A program made the position numbers and the translations under genes. A stretch of 64,000 nucleotides of DNA. Origin: Azospirillum melinis (GTDB lineage Bacteria; Pseudomonadota; Alphaproteobacteria; Azospirillales; Azospirillaceae). Positions 10,846-19,217 of this stretch are shown here, piece by piece. The stretch's first letter is position 1, and every line of letters starts with the position of its first letter. The stretch covers positions 62,001-126,000 of the forward strand of contig NZ_WHOS01000004.1 in the NCBI RefSeq assembly GCF_013340935.1. The letters run 5' to 3'. The notes below the pieces were generated by a model, which had not been told where the DNA came from, made no database searches, and worked only from the letters and a program-made list of their open reading frames with translations.

Positions 10846-10954
10846 CGACTCTTCCGCCGACCGCTTCGAATCCTCTGCGCCAATCGCGACGGCCGATCAT
10901 CCGGCCAATCTTGCGCCAATCTCGCGTCCAGGGCGCGGAGGAGTATCGCCACAG

Positions 10955-11896
10955 ATGACAAACCGCACTGCAAGCCCGAACCGCCCCGGGCAAACCCATG
11001 CCCAGCAAACCCATGCCCTGCAACCCCACACCGGCCAAAACAACACGGGGCAGAACCGCTGGGGCCGGATCCCGGCCTGGTGGCTCGACCATCCCGAGCT
11101 CGACGCCGACGGCCTCGCCGTGCTGGCGGCGCTCAGCACCTATGCCGACGAGGCGGGGGTGTGCTGGCCGTCGCAAGCGACGCTGGCCGACAAGCTGAAA
11201 CGCAGCCGCCCGACCGTCAATCGGATCCTGGGCCGGCTGGAGGCGCTCGGGCTGGTCGGCATCGAACACCGCCGCGCGGCCAATGGCGGGCGTCTCAGCT
11301 GCCGCTACCGGCTGGCGCTGATCTCCTCGAACGGGACGCAGGACGGTGCAGGAATGGACATCCCCGCTGACTCATCGGCGGACTCCCCCTGTTCAGCGGC
11401 GAGTCACGAACAGCCTGAACCAGAACAGATTCCTGACACGCTCCACCGGCGTGCGGACGAGGGCACGTCGTTCAGCTCTGCCGGTGGCGCCGAACCGGTT
11501 GCTCCCGATTGGGCGCCGCCCCCGGCCGACCGGCAATGGGCGGCAGAGCGCTTTCCCGACATCGACGTCGACAGCCATGCCGAGCGCTTCGTCCAGCAAT
11601 GCCGGGCCCATGGCTACCGCTACCGCGACCCGGCCGCGGCGTGGCGGTCCTGGCTGTTGCAGGATGCCGGCTGTATGGCGCAGCAGCCCGCGGCAAGCGC
11701 CCGGGGACCGAACAGCCGCGGACCAAACGAACGAGCAGCGCGAACGACTTCCCGCACCGCCGCTTCCGGGCCGAATTCCGCAGCCGCCAACGCCGAACAG
11801 CGTCTGTCGGCCTGGGCCAGTGTTGCCGCACGCTTGAACAACACGCCATCCAACATGCCGTCGAACACGGCCGCCAACCCCTGGGGGATCGCATGA
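10955..11896 (+). CDS. helix-turn-helix protein of the replication region
   Basis: Probable DNA-binding protein of 313 residues. After a Gln/Asn/Thr-rich leader, residues about 30-115 form a winged helix of the HTH_36 type: PAWWLDHPELDADGLAVLAAL, then CWPSQATLADKLKRSRPTVNRILGRLEALGLV. This fold is common in plasmid replication proteins. The remaining two thirds are low-complexity with one conserved-looking block around WAAERFPDIDVDSHAERFVQQCRAHGYRY, resembling C-terminal segments of phage and plasmid replication proteins. ATG 10955 has GGAGGAG 11 bases upstream; the frame upstream is iteron sequence. It overlaps the next gene by ATGA. A second initiator or copy-control role is possible but unproven. 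Confidence 0.75.
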   Translation: MTNRTASPNRPGQTHAQQTHALQPHTGQNNTGQNRWGRIPAWWLDHPELDADGLAVLAALSTYADEAGVCWPSQATLADKLKRSRPTVNRILGRLEALGLVGIEHRRAANGGRLSCRYRLALISSNGTQDGAGMDIPADSSADSPCSAASHEQPEPEQIPDTLHRRADEGTSFSSAGGAEPVAPDWAPPPADRQWAAERFPDIDVDSHAERFVQQCRAHGYRYRDPAAAWRSWLLQDAGCMAQQPAASARGPNSRGPNERAARTTSRTAASGPNSAAANAEQRLSAWASVAARLNNTPSNMPSNTAANPWGIA

Positions 11897-12540
11897 GCAA
11901 CCTGCACCAGTTCCCCACCTCCGCCTCTGCCGCCGCACCGCCCGGCCTGCCGCTGCCCTTCGACCCCACGATGGCGCCGGCCCTGCGCGGCCGCATGCTG
12001 CGCGACGCCCTGCCGGAACCGTTGCAGCGGCTTCTCGACCGTGGACAGGTCGGGCGCCACAGCCGCTTCACCGAAGACGGTTTTGCCGATGTCGTGGAGG
12101 ACTGGACACCACCGGACGGCGTGACGCCGCGCCATGCCGCACTGGCCCGCCGCGCTCTGTCGGAGATCGACGACACCATCCTGGCGCCGGCGTCCGCCAA
12201 CCATCTGCTGGGGCGGGTGCTTGCTCTGCTGAGCCATTTCCCGGCAAAGGCGACCAGCCCGGAGGTGGAGCAATTGCTCGCGATGGACTGGGCGGAGGAT
12301 CTGGGCGAGTTCCCGGCCTGGGCCATCGATCAGGCGGCACGCCGGTGGCGGCGCACCCGCAAATGGCGGCCGAGCATCGCCGAGATCCGCGCCCTGTGCG
12401 AAGAGGCCTGCGCCGAGGAAAATGCCCTGGCCGACCGGTTGCGCGCCATTGCCATGGCAGGCGAGCGGGCCGGGGAGACCGGCAGCGGGTCCGGTGCGGT
12501 GCGCCCTGTGCTGGCGTCGGCGATGCGTCGTATGCGATGA
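11893..12540 (+). CDS. unknown protein of the replication module
   Basis: I do not recognise a named family in this 215-residue protein. It has a Pro/Ala-rich start, a helical middle (residues about 75-140, including a stretch ending HLLGRVLALLSHFPAK) and a segment WAIDQAARRWRRTRKWRPSIAEIRALCEEA. That last segment resembles the C-terminal helix-rich parts of plasmid and phage replication accessory proteins (W-x-P-S-x-A-E-I). The ATGA overlap with the preceding helix-turn-helix gene shows co-translation, and parA follows after 148 bp. A job in replication or its control is inferred from position only. Confidence 0.6.
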   Translation: MSNLHQFPTSASAAAPPGLPLPFDPTMAPALRGRMLRDALPEPLQRLLDRGQVGRHSRFTEDGFADVVEDWTPPDGVTPRHAALARRALSEIDDTILAPASANHLLGRVLALLSHFPAKATSPEVEQLLAMDWAEDLGEFPAWAIDQAARRWRRTRKWRPSIAEIRALCEEACAEENALADRLRAIAMAGERAGETGSGSGAVRPVLASAMRRMR

Positions 12541-12553
12541 TGAGAGAGTTTTC

Positions 12554-12624
12554 TGTCTTAGATCGCCAATCTGTGGCAGGGGCGACACCCTGTCCGGCCG
12601 CTGCGAAGCTAAGACATGTCTTAG
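12554..12624. promoter_or_regulatory. perfect 16-bp palindrome and half-site upstream of parA
   Basis: CTAAGACATGTCTTAG at 12609-12624 is a perfect palindrome, 65 bp before the parA ATG. Its right half, TGTCTTAGAT, is repeated at 12554-12563. The pair sits in the only spacer of the rightward partition genes and could be the par operator or the centromere site. Which protein binds is not known. Confidence 0.65.
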
Positions 12625-12688
12625 ATTTGCGCCACGGCTTGGCTTTGGTAAAAGGGGCCGACAGCCGATGGCGATAAGGGGCACGGGA

Positions 12689-13351
12689 ATGAGCAACGAC
12701 ACGGGACACGGGCCGGTGAAACGCTTGCTGGTCAATGGCCCGAAGGGTGGGATCGGCAAGACGACCCTCAGCCGCAACATCGCGGTGGCGGCGGCGCTTG
12801 ATGGCTGCGCGGTGGCAACGCTCGACCTTGATCCGCAGCGCAGCCTGACCAAGTGGTTCGCCAAGCGCCCGGACGGCATGGCGTCCATCACCCATTTCGA
12901 GGCGGGCATGACGCCGCTCGACATCCGGGCGGCCCTGGACGGCATCGCGGGCTTCGACCTGCTGGTCATCGACACGCCGCCGTCGATCGAGGACCATCCG
13001 GAGGAATTCAAGCTGCTGGCCCTGTCGTCCGACCTGATCGTCGTGCCGACCGGCCAGAGCGACGACGATCTGGACTCCGTCCGTCCCTGGATGCGTTTCG
13101 TCCGACGCTACGGCAAGAACGCGGCCTTCGTGATGAACCGCGTCAAGCCGCGCACCCGCGGCTTCACCGAGGCGCAGCGCAAGCTGCTGGGCGACGGCCG
13201 GATCTGCCCGGTCGAGGTTCCCGACTACGAGGACATCCAGTTCACCGCCGGCCGCGGTCTCGGTCTGCTGGAGCTGAAGGGGGGCAAGGGGGCCGAGCAT
13301 GTCGCCGGCGTCTGGGCCTTCGTCCGTCATGAACTGGAGCTGGCGCAATGA
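12689..13351 (+). CDS. parA: ParA-family partition ATPase
   Basis: Small ParA/MinD-type ATPase (220 residues) that should move and segregate the replicon along the nucleoid. The deviant Walker A KGGIGKTT is at residues 19-26, the Walker A' region reads LDLDPQRSLTKW, and Walker B is LLVIDTPPS. It lacks the N-terminal DNA-binding domain of P1-type ParA, so this is the short type Ib-like form, in which the partner protein usually represses the operon. The ATG at 12689 has AAGGGG eight bases upstream; an in-frame ATG at 12668 is the alternative. It overlaps the next gene by ATGA. Confidence 0.93.
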   Translation: MSNDTGHGPVKRLLVNGPKGGIGKTTLSRNIAVAAALDGCAVATLDLDPQRSLTKWFAKRPDGMASITHFEAGMTPLDIRAALDGIAGFDLLVIDTPPSIEDHPEEFKLLALSSDLIVVPTGQSDDDLDSVRPWMRFVRRYGKNAAFVMNRVKPRTRGFTEAQRKLLGDGRICPVEVPDYEDIQFTAGRGLGLLELKGGKGAEHVAGVWAFVRHELELAQ

Positions 13352-13917
13352 GCGGGTTCAAGCAGGTTTCCAAGGCCCAGGCCCGCCGCCACATCGCGGT
13401 GGACGAGCGGATCGAGCGCATGTCGGAGGCGACGGTCGACCTCGTCCGGCGCGAGGAGTTCGTCCAGGAGATCTCCACCCTCTGGCGCAGCGCGCAGGAG
13501 AAGTTCCTGCTGATCGGCCGCTATCTGGTCCAGGCGCGGGCGCGCCTGCCGCATGGCGAGTTCCAGGCGATGGTCGAGAACGAGCTGCCCTTCGGCTATC
13601 AGGTCGCCTACCAGCTGCGCATGGTGGCGGAGGCGGTGGACAGCGGTCGCCTCCCGGGGGCGAAGCTGCCGCCCAGCTACGCCACCGTCTACCAGCTTGC
13701 CACCCTGACCGGCGAGCAGCTGCGGCTGGCCGACCAGAGCAACCTGATCCGGCCCGACGTGACCCGGCCGGAGATCGTCCGGTTCAAGCGCGACCTGCGG
13801 AACCGCGCCCTCGACCATGTCAGCCGCCGCGAGGCGCTGGAGGCCGAGCGCGACCGGCTGCGGGAACGGCTGGCGATGATCGAGGTTGAACTGGCGGCAT
13901 TGGACGGCCGGGACTGA
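13348..13917 (+). CDS. DUF3102-like protein in the parB position
   Basis: A 189-residue helical protein, translationally coupled to parA by ATGA and thus where a ParB-type centromere-binding protein is expected. It has no ParB nuclease-like motif. The middle (about residues 50-90, IGRYLVQARARLPHGEFQAM, then a stretch ending YQVAYQLRMVAEAV) resembles DUF3102 proteins found on plasmids. The C-terminus is a charged predicted coiled coil ending in RERLAMIEVELAALDGRD. It may be the ParA partner or adaptor; this is inference from position. A LysR gene follows after 55 bp. Confidence 0.7.
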   Translation: MSGFKQVSKAQARRHIAVDERIERMSEATVDLVRREEFVQEISTLWRSAQEKFLLIGRYLVQARARLPHGEFQAMVENELPFGYQVAYQLRMVAEAVDSGRLPGAKLPPSYATVYQLATLTGEQLRLADQSNLIRPDVTRPEIVRFKRDLRNRALDHVSRREALEAERDRLRERLAMIEVELAALDGRD

Positions 13918-13972
13918 CAGGGCTGCGGCGACGGTACGGCGTGCGATGATCCGAAACGGGGATGAGTGAGGC

Positions 13973-14899
13973 ATGCTGGACCTGAAGTCGCTGGAGACCT
14001 TCATCTGGACGATGCGGCTCGGTGGGTTCCGCCGGGCGGCGGAGCGGCTGAACACCACCCAGCCCGCCATCTCCGCGCGCATCGCCCAGCTGCAGGACGA
14101 GCTGGGCGTCGTCCTGTTCGAGCGGGTCGGACGGCGGGTGGCGCCGACGCCACAGGCGATGGTCCTGCTGACCTATGCCGAGAAGATGATGGCGCTCAGG
14201 TCGGAGCTGCTGACCGCGGTGGCCGACCGCAGCGCCATCCGCGGCGTCATCCGTCTCGGCGTGGCCGAGACCGTGGTCCACACCTGGCTCAGCCAGCTGA
14301 TCGAGAGGCTGAACGCCCTCTATCCCGCCGTGTCGCTGGAGATCGAGGTCGAGACCTCCCCCAGCATGCGCGATGCGCTCGCCCGGCACGAGCTGGACGT
14401 CGCGGTGATGCTGGCGTCCTACACCGACGTGCGCTTCCGGGCTGTCCCGGTCGGCAGCTATCCGCTGGGCTGGGTGGTCAGCCCGTCTCTGCCCCTGCCG
14501 GAGGAGCCGGTGTCGCTGCGCGATCTGGCGGCTTGGCCGATCATCACCTTTTCCCGCACCACCCAGCCCTATGGCGTGATCCGCGAGATGTTCTCCTCCG
14601 TCGGGTTGCAGGTGAGAATGTTCGGCAACAGCTCGCTCGCCAGCGTCGTCCGCATGGCGGTGGACGCCGTCGGCGTCAGCGTGATCCCGACGGTGATCGT
14701 CCAGCGGGAACTGGCGGAGGGACGGCTCCGCCTGATCCGCTCGCAGGCGCCCCTGCCCGGAATGACCTTCTGTGCCGCCCATTCCGCCACGGCGGAGAAC
14801 CACATGGCGTCGGTCGTCGCAGATCTGGCCGCCACGGTTGCCGCCGAATACGAAGCCGCCACCGGCAACGAGGCGCCACGCGCATTAGAGGGCGATTGA
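13973..14899 (+). CDS. LysR-family transcriptional regulator
   Basis: 308-residue LysR-type regulator. The N-terminal winged helix (residues about 1-62) contains GGFRRAAERLNTTQPAISAR and LGVVLFERVGRRVAPT; a substrate-binding domain follows from about residue 90. It lies 148 bp upstream of the ABC transporter operon on the same strand rather than divergent from it, so control of that operon is plausible but not shown by the arrangement. The inducer is unknown; given the downstream genes an amino-acid-like or oxoproline-like effector would make sense. Confidence 0.93.
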   Translation: MLDLKSLETFIWTMRLGGFRRAAERLNTTQPAISARIAQLQDELGVVLFERVGRRVAPTPQAMVLLTYAEKMMALRSELLTAVADRSAIRGVIRLGVAETVVHTWLSQLIERLNALYPAVSLEIEVETSPSMRDALARHELDVAVMLASYTDVRFRAVPVGSYPLGWVVSPSLPLPEEPVSLRDLAAWPIITFSRTTQPYGVIREMFSSVGLQVRMFGNSSLASVVRMAVDAVGVSVIPTVIVQRELAEGRLRLIRSQAPLPGMTFCAAHSATAENHMASVVADLAATVAAEYEAATGNEAPRALEGD

Positions 14900-15047
14900 T
14901 CGCCGCAGCTTATCAATCCAGATCAAAACTTACGATTGGACGGACCCAAGACTGTTCGTGGCATCATCCTGTTCAGAAGGCGCAAACGACCAGCCGCAAA
15001 GGCAGGCGCCGCAAGCCACCAAGGCACCGAACAGAGGAGATTTCACG

Positions 15048-16388
15048 ATGCGGTTCGCGCCAGCGATCACCGAACCCACCCGCCTGTCCAAAGCCAACGC
15101 TGCCACCCGCCGTCAGACGATCAAGCGCATGCTTGCCGCGGCGGCCCTGCTGACGACGACCGCACTGACCGGCATCGGCTTCGGCGCCGCTCCGGCCCAT
15201 GCCGAGGACGAGATCCGCATCGGCGTGATCTATCCGCTGACCGGTGCCGCCGCCTCCACCGGCGTCGAACTGAAGGCCGCCGCCGAACTGGCCGCCGCCA
15301 TCGTCAACAAGGAAATCCCCGCCCCGCCGGGTCTGATCGCCGGTGTCGGCCTGCCGAACCTGAAGGGGGCCAAGATCAAGCTGATCTTCGGCGACCACCA
15401 GGGCAACCCGCAGGTCGGCGCCACCGAGGCCGAGCGGCTGATCACCAGCGAAAAGGTCGTGGCGCTGACCGGCGCCTATTTCTCCAACGTCACCGCCACC
15501 GCCAGCCAGGTCGCCGAACGCTATGGCGTGCCGTTCCTGAACGGCGAATCCTCCTCGGCCTCGCTGACCCAGCGCAAGTTCAAATGGTTCTTCCGCACCA
15601 CCCCGCATGACGACCTGTTCGTCGGCAACTTCTTCACCTTCCTCGGCGACATGGAGAAGAAGACCGGCGACAAGCTGCGCAACATCGCGCTGTTCAACGA
15701 GAACACGCTTTGGGGCAACGAGACGACCAAGCTTCAGGTGAAGCTGTCGGAGGAGCAGAAGTTCACCATCGCCGAGAAGATCCTCTACCCGGCGAAGACG
15801 ACGCAGATGACGTCGGAGGTGCAGCGCATCAAGGCCGCCGCGCCGGCGGTCATCATGCAGTCCAGCTATCTCGGCGACGCCATCCTGTCGATGAAGACCT
15901 ACAAGGAACTGGGCTTCCTGCCGAAGATGCTGCTGGCCAACGATGCCGGCTTCAACGACAGCGAGTTCCTGAAGACCATGGGCAAGGATGGCGAGTTCGT
16001 CATCAGCCGCGAGGTCTGGGCGCTCGATCAGGCCGAGCGCAACCCGCTGATCAAACAGGTCAACGACCTGATGAAGCAGCGCGCGGGCGTCAACTTCAAC
16101 GGCAATTCCGCCCGTGCCTTCACCGGCATCGCCGTGCTGGCCGATGCGCTGGACCGTGCCGGCTCGACCAAGCCCGACGCGATCCGCGAGGCGCTGCAGA
16201 AGACCGACATCCCGGCCAGCGGCCTGATCATGCCGTGGAAGGGCGTCAAGTTCGACGCCAGCGGCCAGAACGAGCTGGGTACGGGCATCATCGTCCAGGT
16301 CCAGGGCGGGCAGTATGTGACGGTCTGGCCGTTCGACGTGGCGACCAAGCCGGTCGTCTACCCGATGCCGGCCTGGGACGGCCGCTGA
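15048..16388 (+). CDS. LIV-type ABC transporter substrate-binding protein
   Basis: Periplasmic binding protein of the branched-chain amino acid / amide (HAAT) type, 446 residues. The start at 15048 has GAGGAGA nine bases upstream. The leader has TRRQTIKRML followed by a hydrophobic stretch ending APAHA, a Sec or weak Tat-like signal cleaved near residue 50. The mature part begins EIRIGVIYPLTGAAASTG, the classic type I fold opening, and contains VVALTGAYFSNVTATASQVAERYGVP and GNSARAFTGIAVLADALDRAG. Permease and ATPase genes follow, separated by a 226-bp spacer full of palindromes. The ligand is not evident; LivJ-like proteins bind branched amino acids, amides, urea or other small acids. Confidence 0.92.
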   Translation: MRFAPAITEPTRLSKANAATRRQTIKRMLAAAALLTTTALTGIGFGAAPAHAEDEIRIGVIYPLTGAAASTGVELKAAAELAAAIVNKEIPAPPGLIAGVGLPNLKGAKIKLIFGDHQGNPQVGATEAERLITSEKVVALTGAYFSNVTATASQVAERYGVPFLNGESSSASLTQRKFKWFFRTTPHDDLFVGNFFTFLGDMEKKTGDKLRNIALFNENTLWGNETTKLQVKLSEEQKFTIAEKILYPAKTTQMTSEVQRIKAAAPAVIMQSSYLGDAILSMKTYKELGFLPKMLLANDAGFNDSEFLKTMGKDGEFVISREVWALDQAERNPLIKQVNDLMKQRAGVNFNGNSARAFTGIAVLADALDRAGSTKPDAIREALQKTDIPASGLIMPWKGVKFDASGQNELGTGIIVQVQGGQYVTVWPFDVATKPVVYPMPAWDGR

Positions 16389-16414
16389 CCACCGCTTCTT
16401 TCATCGGGCTGCTG

Positions 16415-16565
16415 CTTACCCTTTCCCGTTCCGGAAAAGGGGGAACCCGTCGCGTCGCGACGGGTAGGGCTTCGGAGATGCCCAGTCGGTTCCGCGCTTC
16501 GATCCACGATGCATCTCCTGCCCGGCGCCACCGGCGCCACCCTTTCCGGGATGGGAAAGGGGTTT
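16415..16565. repeat. REP-like palindrome cluster inside the ABC operon
   Basis: Three inverted repeats occupy the spacer between the binding protein and the first permease. One is a CCCTTTCCCGTTCCGG-AAAAGGG type element near 16420-16442. The second is a 21-nt palindrome, ACCCGTCGCG-T-CGCGACGGGT, at 16445-16465. The third is CCCTTTCC and GGAAAGGG around 16540-16561, followed by a TTTTT run. The first and third resemble each other, as in REP/BIME elements. They could stabilise the upstream mRNA or terminate part of the transcription. Confidence 0.65.
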
Positions 16566-16614
16566 TTCCCGCACAGCTCCTCCGGCCCACCCTGACCGCA
16601 AAAGGGGTGCTGCA

Positions 16615-17481
16615 ATGACCGCAGACATTCTTTTCCAAGTGCTCGTCTCGGGCCTGCTGATCGGGCTGATCTACGCCCTGGTCGCGGTCGGCCTGACGCT
16701 GATCTTCGGCGTGATGGACATCGTCAATTTCGCCCATGGCGAATTCCTGATGCTGGGCATGTATGCCAGCTTCTGGGCCTTCGCCCTCTTCGCCATCGAC
16801 CCCATCGTGGCGCTTCCCCTGACGGCGCTGCTGCTGTTCGCGGTCGGCGTCATCGTCTACCAGACGGTGATCCGCCGCATCCTGAAGGCGCCGATGCTGT
16901 CGCAGATCTTCGCGACCTTCGGCCTGATGATCCTGCTCCGCGGTCTGGCCCAGTTCTTCTGGAAGCCCGATCACCGGCTGATCCCGCACAGCCTCGTCAG
17001 CGGCAACGTCGCCTTTGGTCCCGTGCAGTTCGGCCTGCCGCAATTCGTCGCCGCGCTCGGTGCCGTCGGCGTGACCGGCGCCCTGTGGATGTTTCTCCAC
17101 CGCACCCGGCTCGGCACCGCGCTGGAGGCCACCGCCATCGACCGTGAGGCGGCCACCCTGATGGGCATCGACGGGCAGAAGATGTTCGCGCTCGCCTGGG
17201 GCATCGGTGCGGCTTGCGCCGGTCTGGCCGGCGGGCTGATTGCCACCTTCTTCCCGATCTTCCCGGAGGTGGGATCGAACTTCATCCTGATCGCCTTCGT
17301 GGTGGTCGTGCTGGGCGGCTTCGGCAGCGTCACCGGCGCCTTCCTGGCCGGCATCATCGTCGGTCTGATCGAGGTGCTGGGCGGCTTCCTGGTCGGCCCG
17401 GAATACAAGACCGCCATCGTGCTGTCGCTGCTGCTGATCGTGCTGCTGGTGCGTCCGCGCGGCCTGCTGGGGAAAGCCTGA
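16615..17481 (+). CDS. LIV-type ABC transporter permease (LivH-like)
   Basis: Inner-membrane permease of 288 residues with about eight hydrophobic helices. It opens LVSGLLIGLIYALVAVGLTL and contains the family hallmark VMDIVNFAHGEFLMLGMYA, and ends LLIVLLVRPRGLLGKA, the LivH-type C-terminus. ATG 16615 follows AAAAGGGG. Its stop overlaps the next permease start (TGATG), so the two membrane subunits are made together. It is the first of the translocation genes after the palindromic spacer. Confidence 0.94.
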   Translation: MTADILFQVLVSGLLIGLIYALVAVGLTLIFGVMDIVNFAHGEFLMLGMYASFWAFALFAIDPIVALPLTALLLFAVGVIVYQTVIRRILKAPMLSQIFATFGLMILLRGLAQFFWKPDHRLIPHSLVSGNVAFGPVQFGLPQFVAALGAVGVTGALWMFLHRTRLGTALEATAIDREAATLMGIDGQKMFALAWGIGAACAGLAGGLIATFFPIFPEVGSNFILIAFVVVVLGGFGSVTGAFLAGIIVGLIEVLGGFLVGPEYKTAIVLSLLLIVLLVRPRGLLGKA

Positions 17482-18497
17482 TGACGACCGGAACCAACTC
17501 CTCACGCAAGATGGCCGGCACCGCCGCCCTGCTGGCGCTCGCCGCCATCCTGCCGCTGGCGGTCACCGAGCCGTCGCAGCAGAACTTCCTGATCCTGATC
17601 CTGATGGGCGCCCAGATGGGCGTCGCCTGGAACATCGTCGGCGGCTATGCCGGACAGGTCTCGCTCGGTCATGCGGTGTTCTACGGCATCGGCGCCTACA
17701 CCTCGACCATGCTGCTGCTGACCCTGGGGCTGACGCCCTGGATCGGCGCGCTCGCTGGCGGGCTGGTGGCGGCGGCCTTCGCGCTCGCCATGGGCTGGCC
17801 CTGCTTCCGGCTGAAGGGGCATTATTTCGCCATGGCGACCATCGCTGTGGCGGAGATCATGCAGATCCTGGTCACCAACAGCGACGCCCTCGAAGGGGCC
17901 GTCGGCCTCTACCTGCCGATGGACCAGAGCGGCTGGGGCGTGCTGATTTTCCTGTCGAAGCTGCCCTACTACTATGTCATCCTCGGCCTGCTGGTGCTGA
18001 CGGTGCTGGTGTCCTGGGCTATCGAGCGCAGCCACATCGGCTATTATTTCCGCGCCATCAAGGACGAGCCGGAAGCGGCCCGCGCGCTGGGCGTCAGCCT
18101 GACCCGCTACAAGCTGATCGCCCTGACGGTGTCGGCCTTCCTGACGGCGATGGGCGGTAGCTTCTACGCCCAGAAGGAGATGTTCATCGATCCGGGCTCG
18201 GTCTTCGCAACGACGATCTCGATCAAGATCGCGCTGATCGCTATCCTGGGCGGGGTGGGCCGGCTGACCGGCCCGGTGCTGGGTGCCGTCATCCTGATCA
18301 CCATCGAGGAATACAGCCGCACCCTGTTCGGCAGCACCGGTTCCGGCACCGACATGATCATCTACGCCGCCATGATCATCCTGGTCGCCGTGTTCAGCCC
18401 GTCCGGCGTGCTGGGCCTGCTGGGCGACCTGCGCCGCCACCTGCCGGGCGCCAAGCCCGACACCGTGAAGGCCGAGAAGATGGAGATCCGCCCGTGA
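17481..18497 (+). CDS. LIV-type ABC transporter permease (LivM-like)
   Basis: Second permease, 338 residues. The LivM signature WNIVGGYAGQVSLGHAVFYGIGAYTS is clear, as are the cytoplasmic coupling loop IERSHIGYYFRAIKDEPEAARALGV and ILGGVGRLTGPVLGAVIL near the C-terminus. About eight to nine membrane helices are expected. The start overlaps the livH-like stop by one base and the stop overlaps the ATPase start by four, so the operon is tightly coupled. Confidence 0.94.
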   Translation: MTTGTNSSRKMAGTAALLALAAILPLAVTEPSQQNFLILILMGAQMGVAWNIVGGYAGQVSLGHAVFYGIGAYTSTMLLLTLGLTPWIGALAGGLVAAAFALAMGWPCFRLKGHYFAMATIAVAEIMQILVTNSDALEGAVGLYLPMDQSGWGVLIFLSKLPYYYVILGLLVLTVLVSWAIERSHIGYYFRAIKDEPEAARALGVSLTRYKLIALTVSAFLTAMGGSFYAQKEMFIDPGSVFATTISIKIALIAILGGVGRLTGPVLGAVILITIEEYSRTLFGSTGSGTDMIIYAAMIILVAVFSPSGVLGLLGDLRRHLPGAKPDTVKAEKMEIRP

Positions 18498-19213
18498 ACA
18501 CCGCCCCCCTGCTTGCCGTGGACGGCCTGGGCAAGGCCTTCGACGGGTTGGTCGCCAACCGCGACATCAGCTTCATCGTCCATCATGGCGAGATCATCGG
18601 GCTGATCGGCCCGAACGGCGCCGGCAAGACCACCCTGTTCAACTGCCTCGCCGGCTTCCACACCCCCACCACCGGCCGCATCGCCTTCGAAGGCCACGAC
18701 ATCACCGGCTCGACGCCGGAAGCGGCGGCGGCACTCGGCATCGCCCGCACCTTCCAGATCGTCCGTGTCTTCCAGTCGATGACGGCGCTGGAGAATGTCA
18801 TGGTCGGCGCCATGCTGCGCAACAAGCGGGTGGCCGAAGCACGCGAGCGGGCGGAGGACGAGCTGGCCTTCGTCGGCCTGTCGCACCGGGCCGACACCCC
18901 GGCATCCGACCTGACGGTGTCGGAGCAGAAGCGGCTGGAGGTCGCCCGCGCGCTCGCCACCGAACCGAAGCTGATCCTGCTGGACGAGGTGATGGCCGGC
19001 CTCAACCCGACCGAGGTGCGCGAGGCGTCGGCCCTGGTACACCGCATCCACCAGCGCGGCATCGCCAGCATCATCGTCGAACATGTGATGGAGGGCATCA
19101 TGCCCATCGCCCACCGGATGCTCGTGCTCGACTACGGCGCCAAGATCGCCGACGGCACACCGGCCGAGATCGCCGAGAACCCGGCGGTCATCGCCGCCTA
19201 TCTGGGGGAGTGA
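18494..19213 (+). CDS. LIV-type ABC transporter ATPase (LivG-like)
   Basis: First ATPase subunit, 239 residues. Walker A GPNGAGKT is at residues 39-46, Walker B is [11 protein letters not shown], and the switch His lies in [10 protein letters not shown]. The signature loop reads [15 protein letters not shown] rather than a canonical LSGGQ, a variation common in LivG. ATGA overlap with the permease. It would pair with the LivF-like ATPase just downstream to energise transport. Confidence 0.94.
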   Translation: MNTAPLLAVDGLGKAFDGLVANRDISFIVHHGEIIGLIGPNGAGKTTLFNCLAGFHTPTTGRIAFEGHDITGSTPEAAAALGIARTFQIVRVFQSMTALENVMVGAMLRNKRVAEARERAEDELAFVGLSHRADTPASDLTVSEQKRLEVARALATEPKLILLDEVMAGLNPTEVREASALVHRIHQRGIASIIVEHVMEGIMPIAHRMLVLDYGAKIADGTPAEIAENPAVIAAYLGE

Positions 19214-19217
19214 GACG

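Larger units (their letters stand above)
10275..10954. other. probable origin of replication (oriV)
   Basis: A 680-bp stretch without a credible gene lies between repA and the helix-turn-helix gene. It contains both iteron arrays. Reading frames crossing it are artefacts of the 21-bp (seven-codon) repeat. I see no clear DnaA box (TTATCCACA type) and no pronounced AT-rich melting segment, so the exact unwinding site is unknown. Confidence 0.75.

Noticed and set aside
10439..10954. In-frame upstream extension of the HTH gene through the iteron region
   Set aside because: The seven-codon repeat gives a spurious in-frame peptide (repeating R-G-L-x-L-H type units). A good ribosome-binding site precedes ATG 10955, and repA-side iterons begin before it.
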